Assembly: GCF_032121415.1 (NCBI RefSeq)
Contig: NZ_CP135079.1
Coordinates: 434,001 to 498,000, forward strand
From: Streptomyces parvus
GTDB lineage: Bacteria > Actinomycetota > Actinomycetes > Streptomycetales > Streptomycetaceae
Reading direction: 5' to 3'
Length of the DNA stretch: 64,000 bases
The first letter of the stretch is position 1, and every line of letters starts with the position of its first letter. Below the pieces are notes generated by a model. It did no database searches. It had not been told where the DNA came from and saw only the letters and a program-made list of their open reading frames with translations. Shown piece by piece: positions 1-9,558 of the stretch. The position numbers and the translations under genes are program-made.

Positions 1-295
1 GATCGTCGTCGACCTGCGACGCGTGCCGGCCCATGTGGACCAGATCGTCTTCACGGTGAACTCGTTCACCGGCCAGACCTTCGAGGAGGTCGAAGCGGCG
101 TTCTGCCGGCTGGTCGACGAGAGCAACGGACAGGAGCTGGCCCGGTACACGCTGACCGGCGGGGGGCGGCACACCGCCCAGATCATGGCCAAGGTCCAGC
201 GGACGGGCTCGGGCTGGCAGATGACCGCGATCGGCGCACCGGCGGACGGGCGGACCTTTCAGGACCTCATGCCCGCGGTCGCCCAGCACCTCTGA
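1..295 (+). CDS. TerD family protein, C-terminal part (5' end outside window)
   Basis: The frame is open from base 2 and ends at the TGA at 293-295, leaving about 97 residues of a protein that starts upstream of the window. The visible part reads IVVDLRRVPAHVDQIVFTVN, then FTGQTFEEVEAAFCRLVD and a closing GWQMTAIG segment. This is the pattern of the C-terminal half of TerD/CABP1 domains, small calcium-binding proteins linked to tellurite and general stress resistance. A GTG at position 23 could be mistaken for a start, but homology-like sequence continues upstream of it in frame. A strong hairpin follows the stop codon. Full length and paralogue type cannot be judged here. Confidence 0.85.
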   Translation, partial: IVVDLRRVPAHVDQIVFTVNSFTGQTFEEVEAAFCRLVDESNGQELARYTLTGGGRHTAQIMAKVQRTGSGWQMTAIGAPADGRTFQDLMPAVAQHL

Positions 296-307
296 CCCCG
301 TCCGGCC

Positions 308-352
308 GCGGCGCGGGGGTGCGCACGTGCCGCGTGCGCACCCCCGCGCCGC
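308..352 (+). terminator. Strong hairpin terminator after the TerD gene
   Basis: A perfect 20-bp inverted repeat (308-327 against 333-352) closes a 5-nt loop, starting 12 nt after the TerD stop. There is no T-tract, as is usual for Streptomyces terminators. It separates the TerD unit from the next gene at 407. Confidence 0.85.
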
Positions 353-406
353 CTTCACGACCACCCACTCCACACGTATCGGCACACGTATCGACCGAGG
401 GACAGC

Positions 407-1159
407 ATGGGCAGACCTTCCCGGCTCGGGGACGAGGACAGATCCGACTACGCGAGCGCGCTCGACGAGGTGATCGCCTCCCCGGAGATCCGACGCCTGC
501 TGGAGCGCTCGGGCGTCCCCGCCGACCGGCTGCGCGTCCGGGGCCTGGCGGCCGTGGCGCGCACGGCGACTGCCGCCGACGCGGAGTACCGGAGGTACGC
601 GGCCGTGCGGCTCCACGCGCAGGGCGGGCGGCGGGACGCCCGGACGGCGCCGCTCTCCGGTCCCGGTGATCAGGAGCGGTCGGGGGCCGGGGTGTTGGCG
701 GTCCTCGGGGTGCTGACGCCGGTGCTCGCCGCCGTGGCCGCGGCGACGTTCCTGCTGCTCGGGTACGGTCTGCGGCTCGCCGACACGCTGCCCGCCCTGG
801 CGGACACCCTGGTCGGCGTCGGCTGGTTCAGCGTGGCGGTCGCGGGGGTCGCGGCGCTGGTCAGCGTGGTCGCCCTCTACCGGACGGCGGCGCGGCAGTC
901 GGCGGCGGGCGTGGTGGCCGTACCCGATCCGTCCGCCGCCGATTCTCCCGCGCTCGCCCAGGCCCGTCGGGCGTGGCTCGTGGCGCTGCGCGACCGGGGG
1001 ATCCGGCCGCTCCTCCTCCAGGAGCTGGCCGAGGCGGCGTCCGCGCAGGGTGCGGGCGAGAGGCGCGGGTTCGGCTTCAGCTCACCGGCGTTCGCGGGGC
1101 CCGACCACTCCGGGCCGGAGTTCGAGGGTTCGGCGCCACCCGCTCCCCGGCAGCCCTGA
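407..1159 (+). CDS. Membrane protein of unknown function, two TM segments
   Basis: I do not recognise a family for this 250-residue protein. The N-terminal 90 residues are charged and cytoplasm-like. Two hydrophobic helices follow at about residues 96-121 and 132-156, then a charged stretch and a Gly/Pro/Ser-rich tail. The ATG at 407 has an AGGGA ribosome-binding sequence upstream. The last 83 bp overlap tail-to-tail with the hydrolase gene on the other strand, so the C-terminal tail could be spurious or the two genes may really interlock. Third-position GC is high in the body of the gene, which supports coding. Confidence 0.7.
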   Translation: MGRPSRLGDEDRSDYASALDEVIASPEIRRLLERSGVPADRLRVRGLAAVARTATAADAEYRRYAAVRLHAQGGRRDARTAPLSGPGDQERSGAGVLAVLGVLTPVLAAVAAATFLLLGYGLRLADTLPALADTLVGVGWFSVAVAGVAALVSVVALYRTAARQSAAGVVAVPDPSAADSPALAQARRAWLVALRDRGIRPLLLQELAEAASAQGAGERRGFGFSSPAFAGPDHSGPEFEGSAPPAPRQP

Positions 1160-1826
1160 CCAGGGCGCCCATGACCCGGGTGTCCCGGCCCATCTCCGGG
1201 TGCCACTGCACCCCGAGCACCAGGCTGCCGTGGCCCGGGAGTTCCAGTGCCTCCACGGTCCCGTCCGGGGCGTGGGCGGAAGCCACCAGGCCGGCGCCCA
1301 GGCGGTCGACCGCCTGGTGGTGGTAGGCGGGCACCATGGCGGTCTCGGGGACGGCGTCCGCGTACACGGTGCCGGCCACAGGGGCCACCGGGTGGCTGCC
1401 GAAGACGCCGAGGCCGCCGGTGTGGTCCTCCAGGTGCTGGATCAGCGTGCCGCCGCGGGCGACGTTGAGCAGTTGCATGCCCCGGCAGATGCCGAGCAGG
1501 GGGACGTGCTGGTCGATCGCCGCCCGGATCAACGCCAGCTCCCAGGCGTCGCGTTCGCGGGCCGGGGGGCCGGTACGGGGGTCGGGGACCGCCCCGTACC
1601 GGGCGGGCTCGACGTCCGCTCCCCCGGCGATCACCAGCCCGTCCAGGGCGGCGACGGTGTCCCGGGCCGCGTCCTCGGCGTCATCGGGCGGCAGCAGCAC
1701 CGCGAGCCCGCCCGCCGCCCGGACGAGGCGCGGATAGGCGGCGGGCAGCAGCACCGCGGGCATCTCCCAGACACCCCACCGGGCCGGGTCCTGGTAGGTG
1801 CTGATGCCGATGACGGGCCGGGGCAT
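1077..1826 (-). CDS. Gamma-glutamyl-amide hydrolase (PuuD-like class I glutamine amidotransferase)
   Basis: The 249-residue protein has the class I glutamine amidotransferase fold of the peptidase C26/PuuD group. It shows an N-terminal RPVIGISTY strand, the nucleophile elbow LLGICRGMQLLNV with the catalytic Cys, and the VQWHPE segment with the catalytic His and Glu. PuuD-type enzymes cleave gamma-glutamyl amides to release glutamate. The ATG has GAAGGAG upstream and lies 48 nt after the permease stop on the same strand, so the two probably form an operon. With the GlnA4-like synthetase nearby, it most likely performs the last step of the gamma-glutamyl-amine pathway, leaving glutamate and the oxidised amine. 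The C-terminal 28 codons overlap the convergent gene. Confidence 0.88.
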   Translation of the reverse strand: MPRPVIGISTYQDPARWGVWEMPAVLLPAAYPRLVRAAGGLAVLLPPDDAEDAARDTVAALDGLVIAGGADVEPARYGAVPDPRTGPPARERDAWELALIRAAIDQHVPLLGICRGMQLLNVARGGTLIQHLEDHTGGLGVFGSHPVAPVAGTVYADAVPETAMVPAYHHQAVDRLGAGLVASAHAPDGTVEALELPGHGSLVLGVQWHPEMGRDTRVMGALVRAAGERVAPNPRTPARSGRAPRTPVS

Positions 1827-1874
1827 GGAACGTACTCCTTCGGTCGGGGGATCGCGTCGGCGGCCGGGGGGCGC

Positions 1875-3344
<1,470 letters not shown>

Positions 3345-3391
3345 GAGGCGCTCCAGATGTGTGTCGACTTCATCGTTGGAACTGCTTCGAT

Positions 3392-3415
3392 CAAAGGTTC
3401 GTCGGCACACCTTTG
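3392..3415. promoter_or_regulatory. Candidate GntR operator A upstream of the permease
   Basis: CAAAGGT at 3392-3398 and ACCTTTG at 3409-3415 form a perfect 7-bp inverted repeat with a 10-nt spacer, in the gap before the permease-hydrolase operon. The same layout recurs at 4312-4335, which supports specific binding by the FadR-type regulator encoded between the two sites. Confidence 0.6.
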
Positions 3416-3496
3416 TGGAACGTGGCGGCGCCTGGCAAGGGGCGTGCGTTAAAGAGTGGTTACGGATTCGCCTCGCCGGGCGCCGTCGGCCCGGGC

Positions 3497-4291
3497 TCAG
3501 GCGAGGAAGCCGCGCAGCAGGGCCGCCGTGCCGCCGCAGTGTTCGCGCATCATCTCGCGCGCGGCGTCCGGGTCCCGGTCGAGGACCGCCCCGACGACGG
3601 CCGCGTGCTGCTGCTGGGAGTGCTCCAGGTTGCGCACCAGCAGCGGGATGCCGTCGAGGAGTCCGTTGAGGGTGGCCCGGACGGCGGCGTACTGGGCGGC
3701 GAGCGTGCGGGAGCCGGAGAGTTCGGCGAGGGTGAGGTGGAGCAGGGTGTCCTGGCGGCGGTAGTCCTCCAGCCGGGCGCCCCGGGTGGCGTCGAGCGCC
3801 CCCCGCAGCCGGGCTTCGCCGTCGGCCGCGAGCCCTTCGGCGCACAGGCCCGCCGCCCCGGCCTCCAGCACCTCACGGAAGCGCAGGGTGTCCTCGACGT
3901 CGACGGCGGCGATGCGGCGGCGCAGTTCGTCGCTGCCGTCGGCGGCGGTGCGCGGCAGGACAAACGTTCCTCCGTAGCGGCCGCGGCGGCTCTCGACCAT
4001 GTTCTGGTCCTGGAGGACCTTGAGGACCTCGCGCAGCGTCACCCTGCTGATCCGCAGGTGCTGGGACAACTCCCGCTCGGAGGGCAGGCGTTCGCCCGGC
4101 GGCACGAGGCCGAGGCGCAGGAGCTGGAGGACCTGTTCCAGGGCCTCCTCGAAGCCGTTGCCCGCGCGGACCGGGCGCAGCACGGAGTCCAGCGGGCCGG
4201 ACGCGGGATCGCCCGCGCCGCCCACCGCGCCTTCCGTCTCCCCTGCCCGTGCCGCCGGACGGGTGTCGTCCGCTCTTCCGCTCGTGGCCAC
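3497..4291 (-). CDS. FadR-subfamily GntR regulator (FCD domain)
   Basis: 264 residues: a disordered first 30, a winged HTH at about 40-105 (LPSERELSQHLRISRVTLRE is the recognition region), then an all-helical FCD ligand domain to the end. Start is GTG at 4291 with GGAAGGGG about 8 nt upstream. It is divergent from the GlnA4-like gene and precedes the permease, and a gapped palindrome lies in each of the two control regions, so it probably regulates both arms and itself. In S. coelicolor a regulator called EpuRII is reported for the ethanolamine glnA4 gene; whether this is the orthologue needs an alignment. The FCD ligand is likely the amine or a glutamylated intermediate. Confidence 0.88.
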   Translation of the reverse strand: MATSGRADDTRPAARAGETEGAVGGAGDPASGPLDSVLRPVRAGNGFEEALEQVLQLLRLGLVPPGERLPSERELSQHLRISRVTLREVLKVLQDQNMVESRRGRYGGTFVLPRTAADGSDELRRRIAAVDVEDTLRFREVLEAGAAGLCAEGLAADGEARLRGALDATRGARLEDYRRQDTLLHLTLAELSGSRTLAAQYAAVRATLNGLLDGIPLLVRNLEHSQQQHAAVVGAVLDRDPDAAREMMREHCGGTAALLRGFLA

Positions 4292-4311
4292 TGGCGGATC
4301 CCCTTCCCAAG

Positions 4312-4335
4312 CAATGGTTCTCTGTCATACCTTAT
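4312..4335. promoter_or_regulatory. Candidate GntR operator B in the regulator/glnA4 divergent promoter
   Basis: CAATGGT at 4312-4318, a 10-nt spacer starting with TC, then ACCTTAT at 4329-4335. It matches operator A at 3392-3415 in spacing, in the GGT/ACC cores and in the TC after the left arm. It lies 21-44 nt before the regulator start and 30-53 nt before the synthetase start, so binding could block both. A smaller perfect CATA-CCT-TATG palindrome overlaps its right half. Confidence 0.6.
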
Positions 4336-4364
4336 GCCTCCCGGTTCACCCAAGGAGGCATCCC

Positions 4365-5729
4365 GTGGCAGACCGCACACCCCCGCTCGGCGTCGACGAG
4401 CTCCGCTCACGGGTCGCGGACGGGTCGATAGACACCGTGGTGCTGGCCTTCCCGGACATGCAGGGCCGGCTTCAGGGGAAGCGGTTCGCGGCCGGGTTCT
4501 TCCTCGACGAGGTGCTGGAGCACGGCACCGAGGGCTGCAACTACCTCCTGGCCGTGGACACCGAGATGCGGACCGTCGACGGTTACGCGATGTCCTCGTG
4601 GGAGAACGGCTACGGCGACTTCGGCATGGTCCCCGACCCCGCCACCCTGCGCCCCGTCCCCTGGCACGAGGGAACCGCCCTGCTGATCGCCGATCTCGCC
4701 TGGCACGACGGCAGCCCGGTGGTGGCGGCCCCCCGGCAGATCCTGCGGCGCCAGCTCGACCGGCTGGCGGAGCACGGCTGGACGGCCCAGGTGGGCACGG
4801 AGCTGGAGTTCATCGTCTTCCGGGACAGCTACGAGGAGGCCTGGGACCGCGACTACCGCGGGCTGACCCCGGCCAACCAGTACAACATCGACTACTCGAT
4901 CCTCGGCACCGGCCGCATCGAACCGCTGCTGCGCCGGATCCGCAACGAGATGCAGCAGGCGGGGCTGACCGTCGAGTCCGCCAAGGGCGAGTGCAACCCC
5001 GGCCAGCACGAGATCGTCTTCCGCTACGACGAGGCGCTCACCACCTGCGACCAGCACGCCGTCTACAAGACGGGTGCCAAGGAGATCGCGGCCCAGGAGG
5101 GCGTCGCGCTGACCTTCATGGCCAAGTACGACGAGCGCGAGGGCAACTCCTGCCACATCCACCTCTCGCTGACCGACGCGGACGGCGAGAACGTGATGGC
5201 GGGAGACGGCCCGGACGGCATGTCCGAGGTGATGCGCCACTTCCTGGCCGGGCAGCTCGCCGCCCTGCGCGACTTCTCCCTCCTCTACGCACCCAACATC
5301 AACTCCTACAAACGCTTCCAGCCCGGCTCCTTCGCCCCCACCGCCGTCGCCTGGGGCGTCGACAACCGCACCTGCGCCCTGCGGGTCGTCGGCCACGGGC
5401 GCTCGATGCGCTTCGAGAACCGGCTGCCCGGTGGCGACGTCAACCCGCATCTGGCCGTCGCCGGGCTGGTCGCCGCCGGACTGTACGGGGTCGAGCACCG
5501 GCTGGAGCTGCCCGAGGCCTGTACGGGCAACGCCTACACCGCCGACCACGACCAGGTGCCGACGACCCTGCGCGAGGCCGCCGACCTGTGGGAGGCAAGC
5601 TCCGTCGCCAAGGAGGCGTTCGGCGAGGAGGTCGTCGACCACTACCTGAACATGGCCCGGGTCGAACTGGCCGCGTACGACTCCGCGGTGACCGACTGGG
5701 AGCTGCGCCGCTCCTTCGAACGCCTCTGA
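4365..5729 (+). CDS. glnA4: Glutamine synthetase-like gamma-glutamyl-amide (ethanolamide) synthetase
   Basis: 454 residues with the glutamine synthetase signature: metal-binding ELEF, ECNPGQHE, the HIHLS histidine, PNINSYKR, and the ATP/glutamate-binding WGVDNRTCALRV and ENRLPGGDVNPHLA. The N-terminal domain and the lack of an adenylylation-type NLYDLP site fit the GlnA-like branch that ligates glutamate to amines rather than to ammonium. Start is GTG at 4365 with a full AAGGAGG 6 nt upstream. In S. coelicolor GlnA4 makes gamma-glutamylethanolamide, and the neighbours here (Eat-type permease, hydrolase, ALDH, SDR) suit that role. A polyamine or other monoamine substrate cannot be excluded from sequence. 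Confidence 0.82.
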   Translation: MADRTPPLGVDELRSRVADGSIDTVVLAFPDMQGRLQGKRFAAGFFLDEVLEHGTEGCNYLLAVDTEMRTVDGYAMSSWENGYGDFGMVPDPATLRPVPWHEGTALLIADLAWHDGSPVVAAPRQILRRQLDRLAEHGWTAQVGTELEFIVFRDSYEEAWDRDYRGLTPANQYNIDYSILGTGRIEPLLRRIRNEMQQAGLTVESAKGECNPGQHEIVFRYDEALTTCDQHAVYKTGAKEIAAQEGVALTFMAKYDEREGNSCHIHLSLTDADGENVMAGDGPDGMSEVMRHFLAGQLAALRDFSLLYAPNINSYKRFQPGSFAPTAVAWGVDNRTCALRVVGHGRSMRFENRLPGGDVNPHLAVAGLVAAGLYGVEHRLELPEACTGNAYTADHDQVPTTLREAADLWEASSVAKEAFGEEVVDHYLNMARVELAAYDSAVTDWELRRSFERL

Positions 5730-5779
5730 TCCTTCGAACGCCGCTGACCACCACCCGCTTCCCTGATCGGGGTCCGTAC

Positions 5780-7162
5780 GTGTCACAACCCACCCTGGAC
5801 GTCCTCGACCCGGCGACCGCCGAGGTCATCGCCACCGTCCCCGCCGCCTCCGCCGCCGATGTGGACGCCGCCGTCGTCCGCGCGGCGGCCACCCAGCGCT
5901 CCTGGGCCGCCGCCGCGCCCGCCGACCGGGCCCGGCTGCTGCGCCGCTTCGCCGTCGTCGTCGACGAACACCTGGAGGAACTGGCCCGGTTGGAGGTCCG
6001 GGAGGCCGGTCACACCATCGGGAACGCCCGGTGGGAGGCGGGCAACGTCCGCGATCTGCTCGACTACAGCGCGGGCGGGGCCGAACGGCTGCTGGGCCGG
6101 CAGATCCCGGTGGCGGGCGGCATCGACTTCACCGTCCTGGAGCCGCTGGGCGTCGTCGGGGTCATCGCCCCGTGGAACTTCCCCATGCCGATCGCCGCCT
6201 GGGGCCTCGCCCCGGCGCTCGCGGCGGGCAACGCCGTCCTTCTCAAGCCCGCCGAGACGACCCCGCTGACCGCTCTGCGGCTGGCCGAACTCGCCCTGGA
6301 GGCGGGCCTTCCCGAGGGTCTCTTCCAGGTGCTGCCCGGCGAGGGCCCGGTGGCCGGGAGCGCGCTGGTCGAGCACCCGGGCGTCGCGAAGATCGTGTTC
6401 ACCGGCTCCACCCGGACCGGCAAGCACATCATGACCCGCTGCGCCGAGCGCGTGAAGCGGCTCACCCTGGAGCTGGGCGGCAAGAGCCCCAACGTCGTCT
6501 TCGCCGACGCCGATGTGGAGGCCGCGGCGGCATCCGCCCCGATGTCCTTCCTGGACAACGCCGGCCAGGACTGCTGCGCCCGGACCCGGATCCTGGTCGA
6601 ACGCTCCGTGTACGACCGGTTCCTCGATGCCCTCGTCCCGGCCGTGTCCGCCGTGGTGGTGGGCGACCCGGCCGACGAGAAGACCCAGATGGGGCCGCTG
6701 ATCTCGGCCGTCCAGCGGGACCGGGTCCGGGGGCTCGTCGACGGCGGCCGGAAGGCCGACGGTGTACGGGCGGTGCTCGGCAAGGCGCCGGAGGGACCCG
6801 GGTTCTGGTATCCGCCGACCGTCCTCACCGGGGTCGCGCCCGACGCTCCGGTGGCCGTCGACGAGGTCTTCGGGCCGGTGGCCGTGGTGCTGCCGTTCGA
6901 GGACGAGGCGGACGCGGTGCGGCAGGCCAACGCCACCGACTACGGGCTCGCCGGCTCGCTCTGGACCCGGGACGTGGGCCGCGCGCTGCGCGTGAGCCAG
7001 GGGCTGCGGGTGGGGAACCTGTCCGTCAACTCGCACTCCAGCGTGCGCTATTCGACCCCCTTCGGCGGTTACAAGCAGTCGGGCCTGGGCCGCGAGCTCG
7101 GCCCGGACGCCCTGGCCGCCTTCACCGAAACCAAGAACGTCTTCATCAGCACGGAGGCCTGA
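5780..7162 (+). CDS. Aldehyde dehydrogenase (NAD(P)-dependent)
   Basis: 460-residue ALDH-superfamily enzyme. It has VIAPWNFPMPIAAW (cofactor domain), FTGSTRTGK, the general-base Glu in LTLELGGKSPN, and the nucleophile region NAGQDCCARTR. A long frame is open upstream, but homology begins at the GTG at 5780, 50 nt after the synthetase stop, with GGGG as a weak RBS. As third enzyme in the island it would oxidise the gamma-glutamylated aldehyde to the acid, as PuuC does in E. coli. Adjacent cysteines in DCCAR mean the catalytic one must be assigned by alignment. Confidence 0.9.
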   Translation: MSQPTLDVLDPATAEVIATVPAASAADVDAAVVRAAATQRSWAAAAPADRARLLRRFAVVVDEHLEELARLEVREAGHTIGNARWEAGNVRDLLDYSAGGAERLLGRQIPVAGGIDFTVLEPLGVVGVIAPWNFPMPIAAWGLAPALAAGNAVLLKPAETTPLTALRLAELALEAGLPEGLFQVLPGEGPVAGSALVEHPGVAKIVFTGSTRTGKHIMTRCAERVKRLTLELGGKSPNVVFADADVEAAAASAPMSFLDNAGQDCCARTRILVERSVYDRFLDALVPAVSAVVVGDPADEKTQMGPLISAVQRDRVRGLVDGGRKADGVRAVLGKAPEGPGFWYPPTVLTGVAPDAPVAVDEVFGPVAVVLPFEDEADAVRQANATDYGLAGSLWTRDVGRALRVSQGLRVGNLSVNSHSSVRYSTPFGGYKQSGLGRELGPDALAAFTETKNVFISTEA

Positions 7163-7167
7163 GCACC

Positions 7168-7953
7168 ATGACCGACACTTCTTCCGTCTGCCGCCGCCTG
7201 GTCGGCCGCACCGCCGTCGTCACCGGGGCCGGCAGCGGCATCGGTCTGGCCACCGTGCGGCGGCTGGCCGCCGAGGGCGCCCATGTCGTCTGCGCCGATG
7301 TGGACGAGGAGCGCGGCAAGGCCGCCGCCGAGGAGGCCGCCGGGCTCTTCGTCCGTACGGACGTCACCGACGCCGAGGAGGTGGACGCCCTCTTCAAGGC
7401 CGCCCACGACACCTACGGTTCACTCGACATCGCGTTCAACAACGCGGGGATCTCCCCGCCCGACGACGACTCCATCCTGGAGACCGGCCTGGAGGCCTGG
7501 AAGCGGGTTCAGGAGGTCAATCTGACCTCGGTGTACCTCTGCTGCAAGGCGGCCATCCCCTACATGCGCGCACAGGGCAAGGGCTCCATCATCAACACGG
7601 CCTCGTTCGTGGCCCGGATGGGTGCGGCCACCTCGCAGATCTCGTACACCGCGTCCAAGGGCGGGGTGCTCGCGATGTCACGCGAGCTGGGGGTGCAGTT
7701 CGCGCGTGACGGCATCCGCGTCAACGCGCTCTGCCCGGGGCCGGTCAACACCCCGCTGCTCCAGGAGCTGTTCGCCAAGGACCCGGAGCGGGCCGCCCGG
7801 CGGCTGATCCACATCCCGGTCGGCCGGTTCGCCGAGCCGACGGAGATCGCCGCCGCCGTGGCGTTCCTGGCGAGCGACGACTCCTCGTTCGTGAACGCCA
7901 CGGACTTCCTGGTCGACGGCGGGATCGCCGGGGCGTACGTCACCCCGGTCTAG
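7168..7953 (+). CDS. Short-chain dehydrogenase/reductase
   Basis: 261-residue classical SDR: TGAGSGIG cofactor motif at about residues 19-26, NNAG at about 92-95, catalytic Ser in NTASFVARMG and the YTASK pair, and the PGPVNTP loop after. The ATG sits 5 nt after the ALDH stop, with an upstream GGAGG lying inside the end of that gene, so the two are co-translated. In a gamma-glutamylethanolamide route this enzyme would supply the alcohol-to-aldehyde step, replacing the amine oxidation done by PuuB in putrescine catabolism. That role is inferred from position. Confidence 0.88.
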   Translation: MTDTSSVCRRLVGRTAVVTGAGSGIGLATVRRLAAEGAHVVCADVDEERGKAAAEEAAGLFVRTDVTDAEEVDALFKAAHDTYGSLDIAFNNAGISPPDDDSILETGLEAWKRVQEVNLTSVYLCCKAAIPYMRAQGKGSIINTASFVARMGAATSQISYTASKGGVLAMSRELGVQFARDGIRVNALCPGPVNTPLLQELFAKDPERAARRLIHIPVGRFAEPTEIAAAVAFLASDDSSFVNATDFLVDGGIAGAYVTPV

Positions 7954-7967
7954 ACCCGGCACGGACG

Positions 7968-8008
7968 CACCGCGGCCCGCAGGTCTCCGGGACGTGCGGG
8001 CCGCGGTG
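7968..8008. terminator. Bidirectional hairpin terminator
   Basis: A perfect 14-bp inverted repeat (7968-7981 against 7995-8008) with a 13-nt loop lies between the convergent SDR and PucR genes. No T-tract on either side. Confidence 0.75.
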
Positions 8009-8017
8009 GTTGTCGCC

Positions 8018-9223
8018 TCAGTCCCGGGCCGGGGCCAGGTCGCCCCGCAGCCGCTGGGCGCGGAGCACGAGCAGCATCTCGAAACGCTGGTCCGGTTCGT
8101 CGATGGCGTCGCCCCACAGCTCACGGATCTGACGCAGCCGGTAGCGGGCGGTCTGGGGGTGGACCCCGAGGCGGGCGGCCACCTCGGGGGCGCCGCCGGG
8201 GGTCTCGATCCACGCGAGCAGCGTCTCGGCCAGCCGCCGCGACTGGGTCGGACTGAGTCCGTCCAGCGGGGCGAGGCACCGGCGGGCCGAGGCGTCGATC
8301 AGCTCCTGGGCCGGCAGCAGGACCAGCTCCTCCACCCGCTCGGTGCAGTGCAGCACCTCGCCCTGCGGGAGCTGGTCCTTCTTGATCAGCTGGACCGCGG
8401 TCTCCGCCCAGCGCAGCGAGGTCGCCGCGGCGGCCAGCGGGACCGCCGGGCCGATCGCGCCGGACCAGCCCGCAGTGGCCCGCCGCAGGGTCTCCGCGCG
8501 GCCCGCCGTGTCCGGGTCCGGGATCACGATGCGCGGCTGCTCGCTCTCCATCTCCAGCAGGATGCCCTGGCCGACGGCCGGGGCCACCGCCTCCCGGGCG
8601 GGACGGATGAGCACACCCACCGCGATCGTCTCGGGAAGCTCCCAGCCGATGCGGGCGGCCCGCTCGGCGAGGGTCCGGGTCGACTCGACACGGTGCTCCA
8701 TGAGCAGCATCTCGATCAGCTGGCGCTGGAGGCGGAGGCGTTCGCTGGCGCGCCGGGCCGCCGCCTCGGCGTAGCCCCGTACCGACTGTTCCACGAGCCC
8801 GTCCAGATACTCGAATCCCGATTCGGCCAGCTCGTACATGGCGGGCGCGGGGATGTCGACCTGCTGGCCGATCTCGGCGAGCCTGCGCCAGGTGAGCCGG
8901 ACGCCGAAGCGGTAGATGGCCTGGAGCGAGTCGAGGCTGCGGCCCTCCAGGCCCTCACCCCGTCCGAACTCCTGGAACATCTCCGGCGGCACCCGGGGGT
9001 GCGCGCCGGAGGTGAGGTTGTCGACGAACCCCTCGATGGCACGGCGGATGCCGACCAGGGCCAGCGGCTCCCCGGACTCGTCCTCGACCAGATGGAGGTA
9101 GGGGTAGTCCCGGCGGATCGCGTGCAGGATCGTCTGGGCGAGCTCCGGGGCCTCGGACAGGGCGATGGTGGCGAACCGGTCCAGTTGGGTCCGGGGCACC
9201 TCCTGCCAGGCGGTGCGCGTCAC
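8018..9223 (-). CDS. PucR-type helix-turn-helix regulator
   Basis: 401 residues with the PucR/CdaR layout: a variable N-terminal sensory half, a GGDEF-like middle, and a C-terminal HTH_30 domain (LLAWIETPGGAPEVAARLGV, then HPQTARYRLRQIRELWG). Start is GTG at 9223, and its first bases overlap the stop of the upstream 50-codon gene as GTGA, so translation is probably coupled. It sits next to, and divergent from, the DUF3068/glycosyltransferase/AftD genes and is a plausible regulator of that locus. No ligand can be proposed. Confidence 0.85.
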   Translation of the reverse strand: MTRTAWQEVPRTQLDRFATIALSEAPELAQTILHAIRRDYPYLHLVEDESGEPLALVGIRRAIEGFVDNLTSGAHPRVPPEMFQEFGRGEGLEGRSLDSLQAIYRFGVRLTWRRLAEIGQQVDIPAPAMYELAESGFEYLDGLVEQSVRGYAEAAARRASERLRLQRQLIEMLLMEHRVESTRTLAERAARIGWELPETIAVGVLIRPAREAVAPAVGQGILLEMESEQPRIVIPDPDTAGRAETLRRATAGWSGAIGPAVPLAAAATSLRWAETAVQLIKKDQLPQGEVLHCTERVEELVLLPAQELIDASARRCLAPLDGLSPTQSRRLAETLLAWIETPGGAPEVAARLGVHPQTARYRLRQIRELWGDAIDEPDQRFEMLLVLRAQRLRGDLAPARD

Positions 9224-9372
9224 GGAGCCGCCGGTGCGGTGTCGTAGCTGATCAGAGGCGTATTGGGCTGGTCGGGGGTGGCGTCGAGCAGTGCCACGAC
9301 ACCGACCGCCGCACCTACGGCGAGCGCCGCGGCCGCCACGGCGGTGGAGAGAGCGGCGATGAGTCTGCGCAT
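9220..9372 (-). CDS. Small secreted/membrane-anchored protein, DUF2613-like
   Basis: A 50-codon gene. The product begins MRRLIAALSTAVAAAALAV, an uncleaved signal anchor or signal peptide, followed by about 20 residues with ATPDQPNTPLISY. AAGGAG lies 11 nt before the ATG. Its TGA overlaps the PucR GTG by four bases (GTGA). In actinobacteria, tiny DUF2613 proteins of this size and N-terminus occur beside DUF3068 and AftD-like genes, exactly the context here; the family assignment is from memory of that pattern. It probably acts at the outer face of the membrane. Confidence 0.75.
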   Translation of the reverse strand: MRRLIAALSTAVAAAALAVGAAVGVVALLDATPDQPNTPLISYDTAPAAP

Positions 9373-9454
9373 AGTCGGGTCAGCTCCTTGCTGGAGGCGA
9401 TCCCCACCCCGTTGAGCCGGGCCCCTCCGGCTCGCACACAGTGTCGACAGGTCA

Positions 9455-9484
9455 TTGACATCTCGTCAAGGCCTTGCTTACTGT
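9455..9484 (+). promoter_or_regulatory. Housekeeping-type promoter for the DUF3068-AftD operon
   Basis: TTGACA at 9455-9460 and TACTGT at 9479-9484 are spaced 18 nt, a good vegetative (HrdB-like) promoter, 75 nt before the DUF3068 start. Confidence 0.5.
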
Positions 9485-9558
9485 TCACGCCAATCAAGGG
9501 CTGACCGGCCCGGGGCCCGTGCACCTCCGCGAAGAGATTTCGACCCAGGAGTGCCCGG

